DNA of 64,000 nucleotides from Lacrimispora xylanisolvens (GTDB lineage: Bacteria > Bacillota > Clostridia > Lachnospirales > Lachnospiraceae), in assembly GCF_002934545.1 (NCBI RefSeq), contig NZ_PTJA01000007.1, forward strand, positions 186,001 through 250,000, read 5' to 3'. The notes beneath the pieces are model-generated. The model had not been told where the DNA came from, did not search any database, and was given only the letters and a program-made list of their open reading frames with translations. Below are positions 9,787 through 18,403 of the stretch, in pieces. The first letter of the stretch is position 1; every line of letters begins with the position of its first letter. The position numbers and the translations under genes were made by a program.

Positions 9787-12063
9787 TCATTCCTTTACGC
9801 TGTCTGCCTCGCATACCTTAACACCATGATAAAAAAACTGCAGGATATCTTCAAAAGATTTTCCTTCCTTTGCCATAGTCTGGGCTCCGTTCTGGCTCAT
9901 CCCCACTCCATGACCAAATCCGCCGCCGTAGATATGAAACGTAGTGATGTTTTTTTCATCAACTCCCTGATTTTCTATGGCCAGATAAGCGCTGGGAAGG
10001 GAATCGAAATTTTTCATCTGGGTTCCGTCTTTTTTGGTAAGTGTCATATATTTATTGCCGAGTTTGGCTCTGACCTGACCCTCTCCGCTTATGGTCATAA
10101 CGCCTTCTGAGCCTTCAACTCTTAACTTCTTTACGATACCCCCTACTCCTCTTTCGACCACTGTAATGTTTAAGATGGAGCCTACCTCAGTAATCTCTTC
10201 TTCCAGCTGCCGGTTGGTTACTGTCGTCTCCCACCGATACATGGGGAATGAGGAATCATAAGCCGGATAATCCTTATTTTTTATAAATTGTTCAAAATCA
10301 GAATTGGTGGAGAGATTTAACACTGCCCCGCCATCCTGAAGCAGACTCCCGTCTAAATAAGGAAACTGGGCCGGATCTCCTCCCCACACACTGCCATCTG
10401 TCGTATGGCCGCAGGAGGTGGAAAAATAAAATGCTTCAATGGGAGTATCACCATAAAACAGCAGTTTGCCGTAAGTTTCCCGCACTGCATCCTCCGTCTT
10501 TACCGCAGTAGGAAGATTATTGTACACTTGAAAACGTGTGCTGTCGTCTACATGGGCGCCATATTTGCTGTAGGTATTGCTTTGGATCTGGCGGTATGCA
10601 TAGGTTCTTGCACACACAGCCTGGGCTTTCAGCGCTTCCTTTTCGTAGCTGTCTGGCATCTCACTTGGAACAACTTTTGTTAAGTAATCCTCCAGATACA
10701 GCTCATTAATCAGAAGTAATCCATCGGAATCCTTTCTGATCTCAATGGTTCCGCCATAAGTAGGTGTTCCATAGGAACGGTTTATGGAATTCACCTGTAT
10801 CGAACCACCTTTTTCCAGAGGAGCTGCTACTATTCTGCCGCTCTTTAACCTTTCATCGGAGGGTTCAATGATCACTTCCGCTTTTGGAGGTACCTGAACG
10901 GTCTCTTTATCATAAGTCAGTGTAAGACCTGTGTCAGAAGAGAGTGTAACCGACGGGTGAAAGATGGACTGAAAATTCGTGTTCATCAAAAGCACCCGTA
11001 TGGTCTTTGCATCAAATTCACGAACAAGTAAAGCTGCACAAAGCTTTCCATGGGCTACAACAAAATCCTGAATGTCATAACCAACTAAAATATCGGTAAC
11101 AGACCGTTCTTCAAACTGACCATACAGGCGGTATACTTTAAAGTCCTTATCAAACTTCAGCTTTCCATAATTCTCAATTTCAATATAAGAATCGGTAATG
11201 GCAAGTACCTTCCCGGATATTCTTTTTTTCTTCAACGTAACTTTTTCTAAATTTCCCCGTTTCAGACTGATATCTGCCAGATTGTTAACCAGATCCTCCG
11301 TCTGCCCTAATGATGTATCCAAAGGAAAAGTTCTGATAACAGAACCAAAGTGCACCTGGAATGTCTGATTATCCCCAGCAGTTAGCCAGACATTCTTATA
11401 TGTAACAGAATCACTTACCACTTCTTTTAGTGCAATGATCTCATTGCCTTTTACCAGAATCTTTATTTCCCAGTCAATATAAGAATCCAGACTGATCCCT
11501 TCAAACCCGAATGTACCTTCACTGGTATAGGCAGTCCATACGGAAGAAGGATTAATGTTAGAAGGTGTTCCATAAAGTAGTACATCCATTGTTTTTATCT
11601 GATTTTCTTTATCAAGTGCTTTTTTTAAATCGTCAAACAGATTCCACCATTCATCAGCGGTTATATGTTTGCTCTTATTCTTTCTTCCTGCATGAATGTT
11701 GGTTCCTGAACCAGGAACCAGCGCTTCTGCCAGACTTTCTGCTTCCTGGTAAGTTAAAAAACCTTGTGCAGTTTCTTTGTCTGCAGGCATAAGCCCAGCA
11801 TCAAGATAACCATTGGCATATAAGTAATCCATATATTTCGCATACCAGAGGCTCTGATCCTGTTTGGAGAAATATTGCTGTTTTTGATTGTCCGGCATTT
11901 TTTCCAGGCTTTCTCTGTCTGTAAGAAGGAGAGCTGCTGACTTGCATGCCAACCCCCTTGAGATCCCCTCTGGTTCCGGCTCATTCATCAGAATAATGAT
12001 AATGAGAATGATAACCAGGAGAGGAATTCCGACGACAAATCCAATCAATGACTTTTTATTCAT
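9787..12063 (-). CDS. SpoIID/LytB-domain membrane protein
   Basis: 758 residues. A single N-terminal membrane anchor (residues about 6-27) is followed by a roughly 390-residue extracellular region of unrecognised type, then a SpoIID domain (from about residue 435) containing LYLEDYLTKVVPSEMPDSY, ALKAQAVCARTYAYRQ, and near the C-terminus GGGFGHGVGMSQNGAQTMA. SpoIID proteins are lytic transglycosylases that strip peptidoglycan during engulfment. This protein is about twice as long as SpoIID itself, so it is more likely a vegetative or spore-wall paralogue. Its stop codon overlaps the longest Csp-like protease frame. The AI-2E permease gene lies 10 bases upstream, suggesting one operon. Confidence 0.85.
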   Translation of the reverse strand: MNKKSLIGFVVGIPLLVIILIIIILMNEPEPEGISRGLACKSAALLLTDRESLEKMPDNQKQQYFSKQDQSLWYAKYMDYLYANGYLDAGLMPADKETAQGFLTYQEAESLAEALVPGSGTNIHAGRKNKSKHITADEWWNLFDDLKKALDKENQIKTMDVLLYGTPSNINPSSVWTAYTSEGTFGFEGISLDSYIDWEIKILVKGNEIIALKEVVSDSVTYKNVWLTAGDNQTFQVHFGSVIRTFPLDTSLGQTEDLVNNLADISLKRGNLEKVTLKKKRISGKVLAITDSYIEIENYGKLKFDKDFKVYRLYGQFEERSVTDILVGYDIQDFVVAHGKLCAALLVREFDAKTIRVLLMNTNFQSIFHPSVTLSSDTGLTLTYDKETVQVPPKAEVIIEPSDERLKSGRIVAAPLEKGGSIQVNSINRSYGTPTYGGTIEIRKDSDGLLLINELYLEDYLTKVVPSEMPDSYEKEALKAQAVCARTYAYRQIQSNTYSKYGAHVDDSTRFQVYNNLPTAVKTEDAVRETYGKLLFYGDTPIEAFYFSTSCGHTTDGSVWGGDPAQFPYLDGSLLQDGGAVLNLSTNSDFEQFIKNKDYPAYDSSFPMYRWETTVTNRQLEEEITEVGSILNITVVERGVGGIVKKLRVEGSEGVMTISGEGQVRAKLGNKYMTLTKKDGTQMKNFDSLPSAYLAIENQGVDEKNITTFHIYGGGFGHGVGMSQNGAQTMAKEGKSFEDILQFFYHGVKVCEADSVKE

Positions 12064-12072
12064 GCGCTCCTC

Positions 12073-13305
12073 TTATTTCATATATGTTTTTTTCTCTTCT
12101 TCAATCCGATCCAGATTTAAATAATCTTCTGTTTTTAGAGAAAGATCTTTCTTTGAAAGTGACCCGTTTACCAGTCTGGTAATCACACTGTAGAGCACGG
12201 CAAAGGTGGGCACGGCAATAATCATTCCCACAAATCCAAACAAACCTCCAAACAGAAGAATGGAAAACAACACCCAGAAACTGGGCAGACCAGTGGATTG
12301 TCCAAGAATTTTAGGTCCGAGTATATTTCCATCAAACTGCTGCAAAAGCAAAATGAAAATCAGGAAATAGAGACACTTTACCGGGCTGACTAAGAGTATT
12401 AAAAATGCACTGGGAATCGCCCCGATGAAGGGACCAAAAAATGGTATGACATTGGTAACTCCTACAATTACGCTGACTAACAGTACATAGGGCATCTTCA
12501 TCGCATTGAGCAGCACAAAGCACATAATTCCGATAATTAAAGAATCTAATAGCTTACCAGTAATAAATCCGCCAAATACACGGTGTACAAATCGGATTTC
12601 TTCAATTGCCTGATTCGCCGTTTTTAAGGAAAATATGCTATAAATTATTTTTTTCCCCTGAGCAGAAAGCGTCTCTTTGATATTAAGAATATATACCATA
12701 ACAATAACGCCGATTAATATATTCTTAAAAACCAGAACAACGCTTAACAGGCCGCTGGATAAGCTGCCGATTAAGGAAGTCATATTGGGGACTAAATCAG
12801 TGGACATCCAGCTCTGAAGCCGGCTGGCAACCTGATCATAGATAGGGATTATGGCTTTTTCAAAAGCAGGGTTATCCTGAAACAGCTTTTGAAGTCCAAG
12901 TGCAATATTATTGATGTTATCTCCGAAATTATTCTGTATCCCCATAATGCTTGTATAAATTTCGGGTATAATCATTGAGAAAAGTCCTATGACAATCACA
13001 AACAAAAAAATCAGGCTGACCAGAGTCGCCAGAGCTCTTGAAATGGAGCGAACCGTCTTCTTGTTGTGAAACACCTTATTCAGCATACGGGCTGCCATGT
13101 CCCTTGTTTTGTTATAAACCGGCAATAAAAGATATGCCAGAACTGCGCCATAAATGACTGGCATTAATATTTCTACAATCAAATCCAACGTACCTTTTAC
13201 CGATTCAAACCGGGAAAGAAAAAAAGCAAATGCTATGCTTAATGCAATGACTGCAAGAGCAGTTACTCCCCAGCAAACGTAACTGCGGTATTTAAAATCC
13301 TTCAT
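12073..13305 (-). CDS. AI-2E family membrane permease
   Basis: 410 residues with about eight hydrophobic segments. The C-terminal region GVTNVIPFFGPFIGAIPSAF and later GQSTGLPSFWVLFSILLFGGLFGFVGMIIAVP are hallmark motifs of the AI-2E/PerM (YtvI-like) family. The family includes putative exporters of autoinducer-2 and sodium/proton antiporters, so the substrate cannot be stated. The frame is open to 13347, but AAAGGAG lies seven bases before the ATG at 13305. It is followed after 9 bases by the SpoIID-like gene. Confidence 0.88.
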   Translation of the reverse strand: MKDFKYRSYVCWGVTALAVIALSIAFAFFLSRFESVKGTLDLIVEILMPVIYGAVLAYLLLPVYNKTRDMAARMLNKVFHNKKTVRSISRALATLVSLIFLFVIVIGLFSMIIPEIYTSIMGIQNNFGDNINNIALGLQKLFQDNPAFEKAIIPIYDQVASRLQSWMSTDLVPNMTSLIGSLSSGLLSVVLVFKNILIGVIVMVYILNIKETLSAQGKKIIYSIFSLKTANQAIEEIRFVHRVFGGFITGKLLDSLIIGIMCFVLLNAMKMPYVLLVSVIVGVTNVIPFFGPFIGAIPSAFLILLVSPVKCLYFLIFILLLQQFDGNILGPKILGQSTGLPSFWVLFSILLFGGLFGFVGMIIAVPTFAVLYSVITRLVNGSLSKKDLSLKTEDYLNLDRIEEEKKTYMK

Positions 13306-13375
13306 CTTCATCTCCTTTATGGTTGAAATTAATATATGTCTTAACATACTTTACCATATTTTTCCATAAAGTTAA

Positions 13376-13401
13376 AGCAGCGATTTCTCGCTGCTTTTTT
13401 C
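13376..13401. terminator. Hairpin with T-run (plus-sense)
   Basis: A perfect stem AGCAGCGA / TCGCTGCT with a four-base loop. In plus sense it is followed by TTTTTTCTTTT, a canonical intrinsic terminator tail. In minus sense it follows the 6S RNA but has only a weak T tail. No plus-strand gene precedes it, so its job is probably to stop antisense transcription or to define the 6S RNA 3' boundary. Confidence 0.6.
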
Positions 13402-13600
13402 TTTTGTAACCCCAAAATGCCGGTTCTTACTTATTGACGCCTAGCTAAGCTAGGTGGGCAACCTCACTCAGGCATCTGCCTTCCACTACAACGGAGGCCT
13501 GACATCCGCCTGAAAATATTGGAATCCCTTATGTCATAATGTAGGTTCAAAAAAGGTAAGATTATCGCACATCTCAGGAATTACAGTCTCTATTTTCTAT
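13400..13600 (-). ncRNA. ssrS: 6S RNA, clostridial type
   Basis: In minus sense a consensus promoter leads into about 200 nt with the 6S architecture. The 5' segment TGTAATTCC pairs with 3' GGGGTTACA, then GAGATG pairs with CATTTT. After an asymmetric internal loop, CTTAC pairs with GTAAG, which forms a long interrupted closing stem. Inside are the segment TTGAACCTACATT, which I recall from clostridial 6S RNAs, an open central bubble, and a terminal hairpin closed by TCAGGC / GCCTGA. 6S RNA mimics an open promoter and sequesters sigma-A RNA polymerase. The ends are approximate. The call is from structure and remembered family motifs, without a covariance search. Confidence 0.75.
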
Positions 13601-13606
13601 GGCTTC

Positions 13607-13635
13607 AGTATACAACAATTCCAGAGAATTTTCAA
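13607..13635 (-). promoter_or_regulatory. Sigma-A promoter of the 6S RNA
   Basis: Minus-sense -35 TTGAAA (13635-13630), 17-base spacer, -10 TATACT (13612-13607). The predicted transcription start is near 13600, exactly at the 5' side of the folded RNA, which independently supports an RNA gene here. Confidence 0.8.
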
Positions 13636-13667
13636 GTTCCTTTTCCTGTCAGTTTTTACTTAACTGA

Positions 13668-13931
13668 TCAGAAAACAATATTCTTACCGCCAAGAAGTCT
13701 TCCGTGTTCCACATATAAATCCAGCCGGTTTAAAAGGGAATCGCAGGATTCTTCCTGTATAATCAGCTCAACCGCTTCAGCAGTTACCAGGGAAAGAACA
13801 GATAAAAGTGATTTCGCATTTACAATGCAGTCTCCATTCATCAATTCCATCTTTTCTTTACATTTACCGGCTATGGTCACAAATTCCAATATGGAGTCCA
13901 TGCCCCAGAAACCGATCCTAACCTTTTTCAT
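13668..13931 (-). CDS. HPr-like protein lacking the phospho-histidine
   Basis: 87 residues aligning with HPr over its length. VNAKSLLSVLSL (residues 38-49) matches the HPr region around regulatory Ser46, here S41, and the following VELIIQEE corresponds to the next strand. The normal GLHARPA motif carrying His15 is replaced by WGMDSILEF (residues 9-17), so it cannot accept phosphate from enzyme I at that site. This is reminiscent of Bacillus Crh, which also lacks His15 but keeps Ser46. A regulatory rather than transport role is inferred. It stands alone between the 6S RNA and an acetyltransferase gene. Confidence 0.75.
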   Translation of the reverse strand: MKKVRIGFWGMDSILEFVTIAGKCKEKMELMNGDCIVNAKSLLSVLSLVTAEAVELIIQEESCDSLLNRLDLYVEHGRLLGGKNIVF

Positions 13932-13961
13932 CTGCTGTAATCCTCCTGATTTTTCTTGCGT

Positions 13962-14756
13962 TTAAAACAGTCCATTCTCCAGATTTCCAAGTGTGTATAC
14001 CTGATATTCTTTTTCAAAAATATAGCCAAGCTTTTCCGCCAGTCCGGCGGCAGGAATGTTGTCCGCATCCCAGGTTGGAAAAATCTCCTGTTTTAAACAG
14101 GATAAGATTAATCCTGCACTGCATGCCAGAGCAAGACCCCGGCGCTTATATTCCCTGTGCGTCGCAACTTTTACCACAATCTTCTCTTCACTGATTGGAT
14201 AGGCCGAACAACCGGAAACCAGTCTTTCACCGTCCAGTGCTGCAAATCCAAAACCGCGATGGATAAAATCCTTCTGGGTTTCAAAATCAGAACAGATTTC
14301 TCTGCTCCACTCTGAACTCATGGCTTTCTCATAAAGACTCTGATTCATTTTTTTTATTTGAATTCCTTCAGGAATGGAATTCAGATAATTATTCAGCGTC
14401 TCCTTAGAGAAAAGATCTTCGTCTGTTCTCATGGCATAACGGGACATAATCCGGCAACTGCCTCCAAACGTCTCTTCCAGCCATTCAGACCAGCGTTCGT
14501 CGGAAGGGGTAATAAACCCCTTACTGCAGTTTTTAATTAAAAGTTCCCTGAGCTCAAGAGCCTGCTCTCCCTTGGGACAAATTCCGGCCAGATATACAAA
14601 ATTACCCGAATGAATCAAACAAAAGGACGGATTATCCCGCTCCGGGACCCAGACTTTTCCGATACGCCCTTTTGCAACAGCAGAGGGAATCACCTCTTTG
14701 CTCATGCTGCAAAGTTCTCTTACAATCTGTCTCTCATCTCGTTCCAATTCAATCAC
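13962..14756 (-). CDS. GNAT-family N-acetyltransferase
   Basis: 264 residues from a GTG start at 14756, which has GGAAGGAG seven bases upstream; the frame otherwise extends to 14804. The acetyl-CoA-binding pattern is in the C-terminal third: VVKVATHREYKRRGLALACSA (R-x-x-G-x-A type loop) followed by TWDADNIPAAGLAEKLGYIF. The N-terminal 100 residues are a divergent extra domain, as in GNAT_acetyltran-type proteins. The substrate is unknown. The gene ends 30 bases before the HPr-like gene, so co-transcription is possible. Confidence 0.85.
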   Translation of the reverse strand: MIELERDERQIVRELCSMSKEVIPSAVAKGRIGKVWVPERDNPSFCLIHSGNFVYLAGICPKGEQALELRELLIKNCSKGFITPSDERWSEWLEETFGGSCRIMSRYAMRTDEDLFSKETLNNYLNSIPEGIQIKKMNQSLYEKAMSSEWSREICSDFETQKDFIHRGFGFAALDGERLVSGCSAYPISEEKIVVKVATHREYKRRGLALACSAGLILSCLKQEIFPTWDADNIPAAGLAEKLGYIFEKEYQVYTLGNLENGLF

Positions 14757-14840
14757 AATAATTCTCCTTCCGCTGGTGCTTCGTCTTCCAAATACCGATA
14801 TCAAAAGGACTGTTTCCTGTTAAAGCCCTAGTATAGCACA

Positions 14841-15485
14841 CTAGAAAAGATTCTGCAAATCAAAAATTGATTCTACCAGAAAATCTGCTCCCGCCTTTGT
14901 AAGTTCCTCCCTGCTCCCATATCCATACAATGCCCCCACAGATTCCATTCCAAACTCCTTTGCACCCAAAATATCATGTTTCCGGTCGCCGATCATCACT
15001 GTCTTTGATATATCACGGATTTCACAGGTATCAAGCACATAACGGATCACATCTGCTTTCTTTACACGGATTTCTTCAAAATCCGCTCCTCCCATAAACT
15101 CAAAATAAGAATCCAGTTCAAAATGTTCCAATATCATTCTTACAAAGACTTCCGGTTTTGATGAAGCAACATAAAGTTTTTTCCCGGATCTTACAAGTGC
15201 GTTTAAAGACTCTCTGGTTCCCTCATATACTTTGTTCTCAAAGATTCCCTGTGAGGAGAAATATTCCCGAAAGATCTCCACTGCCTTTTGGGCATCTGAT
15301 TCTGTAAATCCATAGTACTCCATAAAGCTGTCTTTTAAAGGTGGTCCGATAAAACAGCATAAATCATCGAGGTTTTCCACTTCAATTCCAAAAGCATGCA
15401 GAGCATGGCGGACCGATTTTGTAATTCCCTCTTTGGGATCAGTCAGCGTTCCATCTAAATCAAACAGCAAATAATCTTTTTTCAT
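14841..15485 (-). CDS. HAD-superfamily phosphatase (Gph/PpaX-like)
   Basis: 214 residues. HAD motif I is LLFDLDGTLTDPKEGI at the N-terminus, motif II the KLYVASSKPE segment, motif III a lysine in the RVKKADVI region, and motif IV TVMIGDRKHDILGAKEFGM. An alpha-helical C1 cap lies between motifs I and II. The overall pattern resembles 5'-nucleotidase / phosphoglycolate phosphatase members (YjjG, PpaX, Gph). The true substrate cannot be given. It follows pckA and is separated from it by a strong terminator. Confidence 0.88.
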   Translation of the reverse strand: MKKDYLLFDLDGTLTDPKEGITKSVRHALHAFGIEVENLDDLCCFIGPPLKDSFMEYYGFTESDAQKAVEIFREYFSSQGIFENKVYEGTRESLNALVRSGKKLYVASSKPEVFVRMILEHFELDSYFEFMGGADFEEIRVKKADVIRYVLDTCEIRDISKTVMIGDRKHDILGAKEFGMESVGALYGYGSREELTKAGADFLVESIFDLQNLF

Positions 15486-15504
15486 AACATCTCCTTCACT
15501 TACT

Positions 15505-15546
15505 TAAAAACAGAGACGAAAAAGTTCTCCTTTTTCGTCTCTGTGA
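15505..15546. terminator. Intrinsic terminator of pckA
   Basis: A 14-bp stem CAGAGACGAAAAAG / CTTTTTCGTCTCTG with a five-base loop (15511-15543), flanked by T-rich sequence in minus sense. It ends pckA transcription and insulates the HAD gene. Confidence 0.85.
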
Positions 15547-15549
15547 CAA

Positions 15550-17241
15550 TTACTTCAATTGATCAACAACCTTCTGGATTGCCTCTAACGCATCATCAGG
15601 AAGCTTATCGTATCCTTCTTTTGCAACTGACATATTGGCAACAAATTTCACACGATCCTGCATACGAGCCTTTAACTGCTCTGCATAAGTCGGGTCATTC
15701 AGATCCGGAACGAATCCTTCCCACTCAAAGATATCGATATCTGTAAATGGTCCCCACTGTTTGAACTCTGCCTTTTTATCAACAATTGCTTCCAGAATTC
15801 CAAGTGTATCCTTAGGCTGAACCTTCTTGCCCATAAAATCACCTGTATTAATAATATAGCAGTCTACGTTCTTTTCTTCAACCAGTTTTTTGAATTTTTC
15901 ATAATCATTGGCAAGAGGATAGGTTCTGAATGGGTTCGCATAAGGAACAACTACCAGTGCATTCGGATCTGCTCCCGGAGCAAGTCTCTCTGCAGTGGAT
16001 CTCTTGGTTGCAAGAGTTGCGCCCATAACAGATGCCAGTGATGCTCCTTTTAATTTAACTACTGGTGGGATGGTAGGATCCTTCATAATCCAGAAAATTG
16101 CATTAACAGGAGATTCAATCTTATCCACACGGTTTGGTGACCATAATTTAGACTTAATTGCACGTCCGTTACCATTTCTGATATCTTCTGTTACCAGCTG
16201 AATCTTTCCGTCTTCATCCAGGGTACAGGAGCAGTTCTGTGCAGTCAGTAAGTACTTGTTGTCCTCACATCCGGTAGGATAATCCTGTGTCTTATCAAAG
16301 TATGTAGGTTCAATTGCAACAGATGCGCAGGTATCGGTATTAATGATAAATGCATCGTCATGAAGTACGGTAACGCCGTATTTGCCACCATGTTTTGCAT
16401 GTGTAATTGTGGATTTACCGGATCCTGATAAACCAAATACAGATGCAACATACTTGGAACCGTCAGAAAGGGTATACTCCTTTTGTCCGCCGTGGCAGGA
16501 AGCATAGCCGTTGCGGTTGGCAAGTGCCCATACCATGGTAAGCGTACCTTTCTTATGCTCTCCAAAATATCTCATGCCGAGAATCGCAGCGCAGTTTTGT
16601 TCCGTGTTAAAATAACAAAGACATTTAGGATCGCTTAAACAGGACAGATCAACACCAGGACGGTCAGAACCATTCCACTGGGGATCAGAGAAGATATAGA
16701 TATCAGGCTCTTTGCCATCTCCTACCGGTTTAGAAGCCTTATACATGTTGACATACTGATCAGACATATACTGGAAGTTCAGCATCCAGTTATATAAGAT
16801 GTTCTCCTCTCCTTCCGGAATGAGAAGATGCGCCTTCACCATATACTCCGGATCAAGGCCAGCGTATACCTCTGCATGATACATGGTTTTCCACCGTGTC
16901 TCATAAACAGCATCCATAACAACTTTGTCAAGAGCTGCACAGTTTACTCCAGGTTCCCCTGCGATTCTTCTGGCTGTTGCATACCGTCCGGTAATCGCAC
17001 CATCATTAAACAAAAGTACTTTTGCATCCTTATCCAGACCGAATTCTTCTCCTCTATAAACCGGCATATCTGTAACAATCGTTCCTGGTGAGTTTTTTGC
17101 CAATTCATATGCCTCACGAAGCGTATTAACTTTAATTACATTATTCCCATAGAATGGTGCCTCGATAATTGAACGTGTCGTTGCAAAGCCAGGCTTTCCT
17201 TTTCCAATTTCATTAATTGGGTAATAAGCTTTTGTTGACAT
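15550..17241 (-). CDS. pckA: Phosphoenolpyruvate carboxykinase (ATP)
   Basis: 563 residues. It has the kinase-1a P-loop FGLSGSGKSTITHAKHGG, the metal-binding VTVLHDDAF segment, an ICYFNTEQNCAAILGMRYFGE substrate region and the ATP-PEPCK signature near YDPTKTQDYPTG-like FDKTQDYPTGCEDNK. It interconverts oxaloacetate plus ATP with PEP plus CO2. In fermentative Clostridia it commonly runs in the PEP-carboxylating, ATP-forming direction. ATG at 17241 follows AAGGAGG. Single-gene unit with its own promoter and terminator. Confidence 0.95.
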   Translation of the reverse strand: MSTKAYYPINEIGKGKPGFATTRSIIEAPFYGNNVIKVNTLREAYELAKNSPGTIVTDMPVYRGEEFGLDKDAKVLLFNDGAITGRYATARRIAGEPGVNCAALDKVVMDAVYETRWKTMYHAEVYAGLDPEYMVKAHLLIPEGEENILYNWMLNFQYMSDQYVNMYKASKPVGDGKEPDIYIFSDPQWNGSDRPGVDLSCLSDPKCLCYFNTEQNCAAILGMRYFGEHKKGTLTMVWALANRNGYASCHGGQKEYTLSDGSKYVASVFGLSGSGKSTITHAKHGGKYGVTVLHDDAFIINTDTCASVAIEPTYFDKTQDYPTGCEDNKYLLTAQNCSCTLDEDGKIQLVTEDIRNGNGRAIKSKLWSPNRVDKIESPVNAIFWIMKDPTIPPVVKLKGASLASVMGATLATKRSTAERLAPGADPNALVVVPYANPFRTYPLANDYEKFKKLVEEKNVDCYIINTGDFMGKKVQPKDTLGILEAIVDKKAEFKQWGPFTDIDIFEWEGFVPDLNDPTYAEQLKARMQDRVKFVANMSVAKEGYDKLPDDALEAIQKVVDQLK

Positions 17242-17277
17242 ATAAAAATCCTCCTTATAAAATTCAAATTTGCTCTC

Positions 17278-17306
17278 ATTATCTCATTTTGTTAAGAAAA
17301 AGTCAA
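17278..17306 (-). promoter_or_regulatory. Promoter of pckA
   Basis: Minus-sense -35 TTGACT (17306-17301), 17-base spacer, -10 GATAAT (17283-17278), about 30 bases before the pckA ribosome binding site. Confidence 0.7.
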
Positions 17307-17315
17307 TATTTTCTA

Positions 17316-17344
17316 TTGCATTTTCCACAAAAATTGTTTATATT
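17316..17344 (+). promoter_or_regulatory. Probable promoter of the pectinesterase gene
   Basis: Plus-sense -35 TTGCAT (17316-17321), 17-base spacer, -10 TATATT (17339-17344). It sits back to back with the pckA promoter. Just downstream (about 17350-17365) is a short palindromic stretch built on TGCATTATGCA that could be an operator. Confidence 0.5.
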
Positions 17345-17392
17345 TAATGTGCATTATGCATCATGTATACAACATTAGAAAGAAGGTCAAAT

Positions 17393-18358
17393 ATGATACA
17401 CATTTCCAAAGATGGCACCGGAGATTTTGAAAGCATACAAAAAGCGCTTGACTCATTGCCAAAAAACGGCACTGCCGAACATACCCTTTTCATTCACAAA
17501 GGAGTTTATGAGGAGCAGATCACAATTACCACTCCTCACGTAACCTTTCTTGGCGAAGATAAGAACAACACCATTCTCACCTATGGCCTATATGCCCATA
17601 TGCTTATGGAAGACGGTATGAAGCGGGGAACGTTTCGAACCTATTCCTGTTTAATCGATACTTATGATTTTACAGCAAAAAATATTACGTTTGAAAACAG
17701 CGCCGGAAAAGGAATTGATGTGGGACAGGCTCTTGCCGTTTATGCAGATGGCGATCGCCTCTCCTTTGAAAACTGCCGTTTTCTTGGCAATCAGGATACC
17801 ATATTTACAGGTCCGCTGCCGCCAAAGGAAATTGAGCCAAACGGATTTATCGGACCAAAGCAGAATGATCCAAGAATTAACGGAAGACATTATTATAAGG
17901 ACTGCTATCTGGAGGGTGACATTGATTTCATTTTTGGAAGTGCTACTGCCTACTTTGAAAACTGCACGTTCTTTTCCAAATATACGGGAAAAGAAATCAG
18001 CAGCTATGTAACTGCCGCATCAACTCCGGAAGGCCAGGAATACGGTTATGTAATGGAAAACTGCCGTTTTGAAGGAAACTGTCCTCCAGATAATGCTTAT
18101 CTGGGACGTCCGTGGAGAGAATATGCAAAGACAGTTTTAATCAATTGCTATATTGGCGACCACATCTGCCGGGAAGGCTGGCATGACTGGAACAAAGAGG
18201 GGGCTCATAAAAATGCCTTCTATGCCGAATATGGCAGCTACGGTCCAAAAGGAGACATGGATCACAGACCCGACTGGATTTACAGACTGAAGGAAACTGA
18301 CCTTGTCAAATATACAAAGGATGCCGTACTATCCGGATCTGACGGCTGGAAGCTTTAA
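17393..18358 (+). CDS. Pectinesterase (CE8 family)
   Basis: 321 residues from ATG 17393 (AAGAAGG upstream; the frame is open from 17363). Typical CE8 blocks are present: MIHISKDGTGDFESIQKALD at the start, ALAVYADGDRLSFENCRFLGNQDTIF with the catalytic Asp/Gln region, YYKDCYLEGDIDFIFGSATAYFENC with the catalytic nucleophile region GDIDFIFG, and AYLGRPWREYAKTV with the conserved arginine-tryptophan. It removes methyl esters from pectin. No signal peptide is visible, so it probably acts inside the cell on imported oligogalacturonides. This fits a pectin-using gut or soil anaerobe. Confidence 0.93.
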   Translation: MIHISKDGTGDFESIQKALDSLPKNGTAEHTLFIHKGVYEEQITITTPHVTFLGEDKNNTILTYGLYAHMLMEDGMKRGTFRTYSCLIDTYDFTAKNITFENSAGKGIDVGQALAVYADGDRLSFENCRFLGNQDTIFTGPLPPKEIEPNGFIGPKQNDPRINGRHYYKDCYLEGDIDFIFGSATAYFENCTFFSKYTGKEISSYVTAASTPEGQEYGYVMENCRFEGNCPPDNAYLGRPWREYAKTVLINCYIGDHICREGWHDWNKEGAHKNAFYAEYGSYGPKGDMDHRPDWIYRLKETDLVKYTKDAVLSGSDGWKL

Positions 18359-18403
18359 AAAACGGGATTCTGTTCCTTTAAAAGAACAGAATCCCGTTTT
18401 TTT
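18357..18403. terminator. Bidirectional terminator
   Basis: A 17-bp perfect stem AAAACGGGATTCTGTTC and its complement with an eight-base loop, with T-runs on both sides. It separates the convergent pectinesterase and YhcH genes. Confidence 0.93.

Noticed and set aside
13440-13560. Short inverted repeats as an insertion sequence end or tRNA
   Set aside because: They are internal hairpins of the 6S RNA fold, and no tRNA-like cloverleaf or transposase is present.
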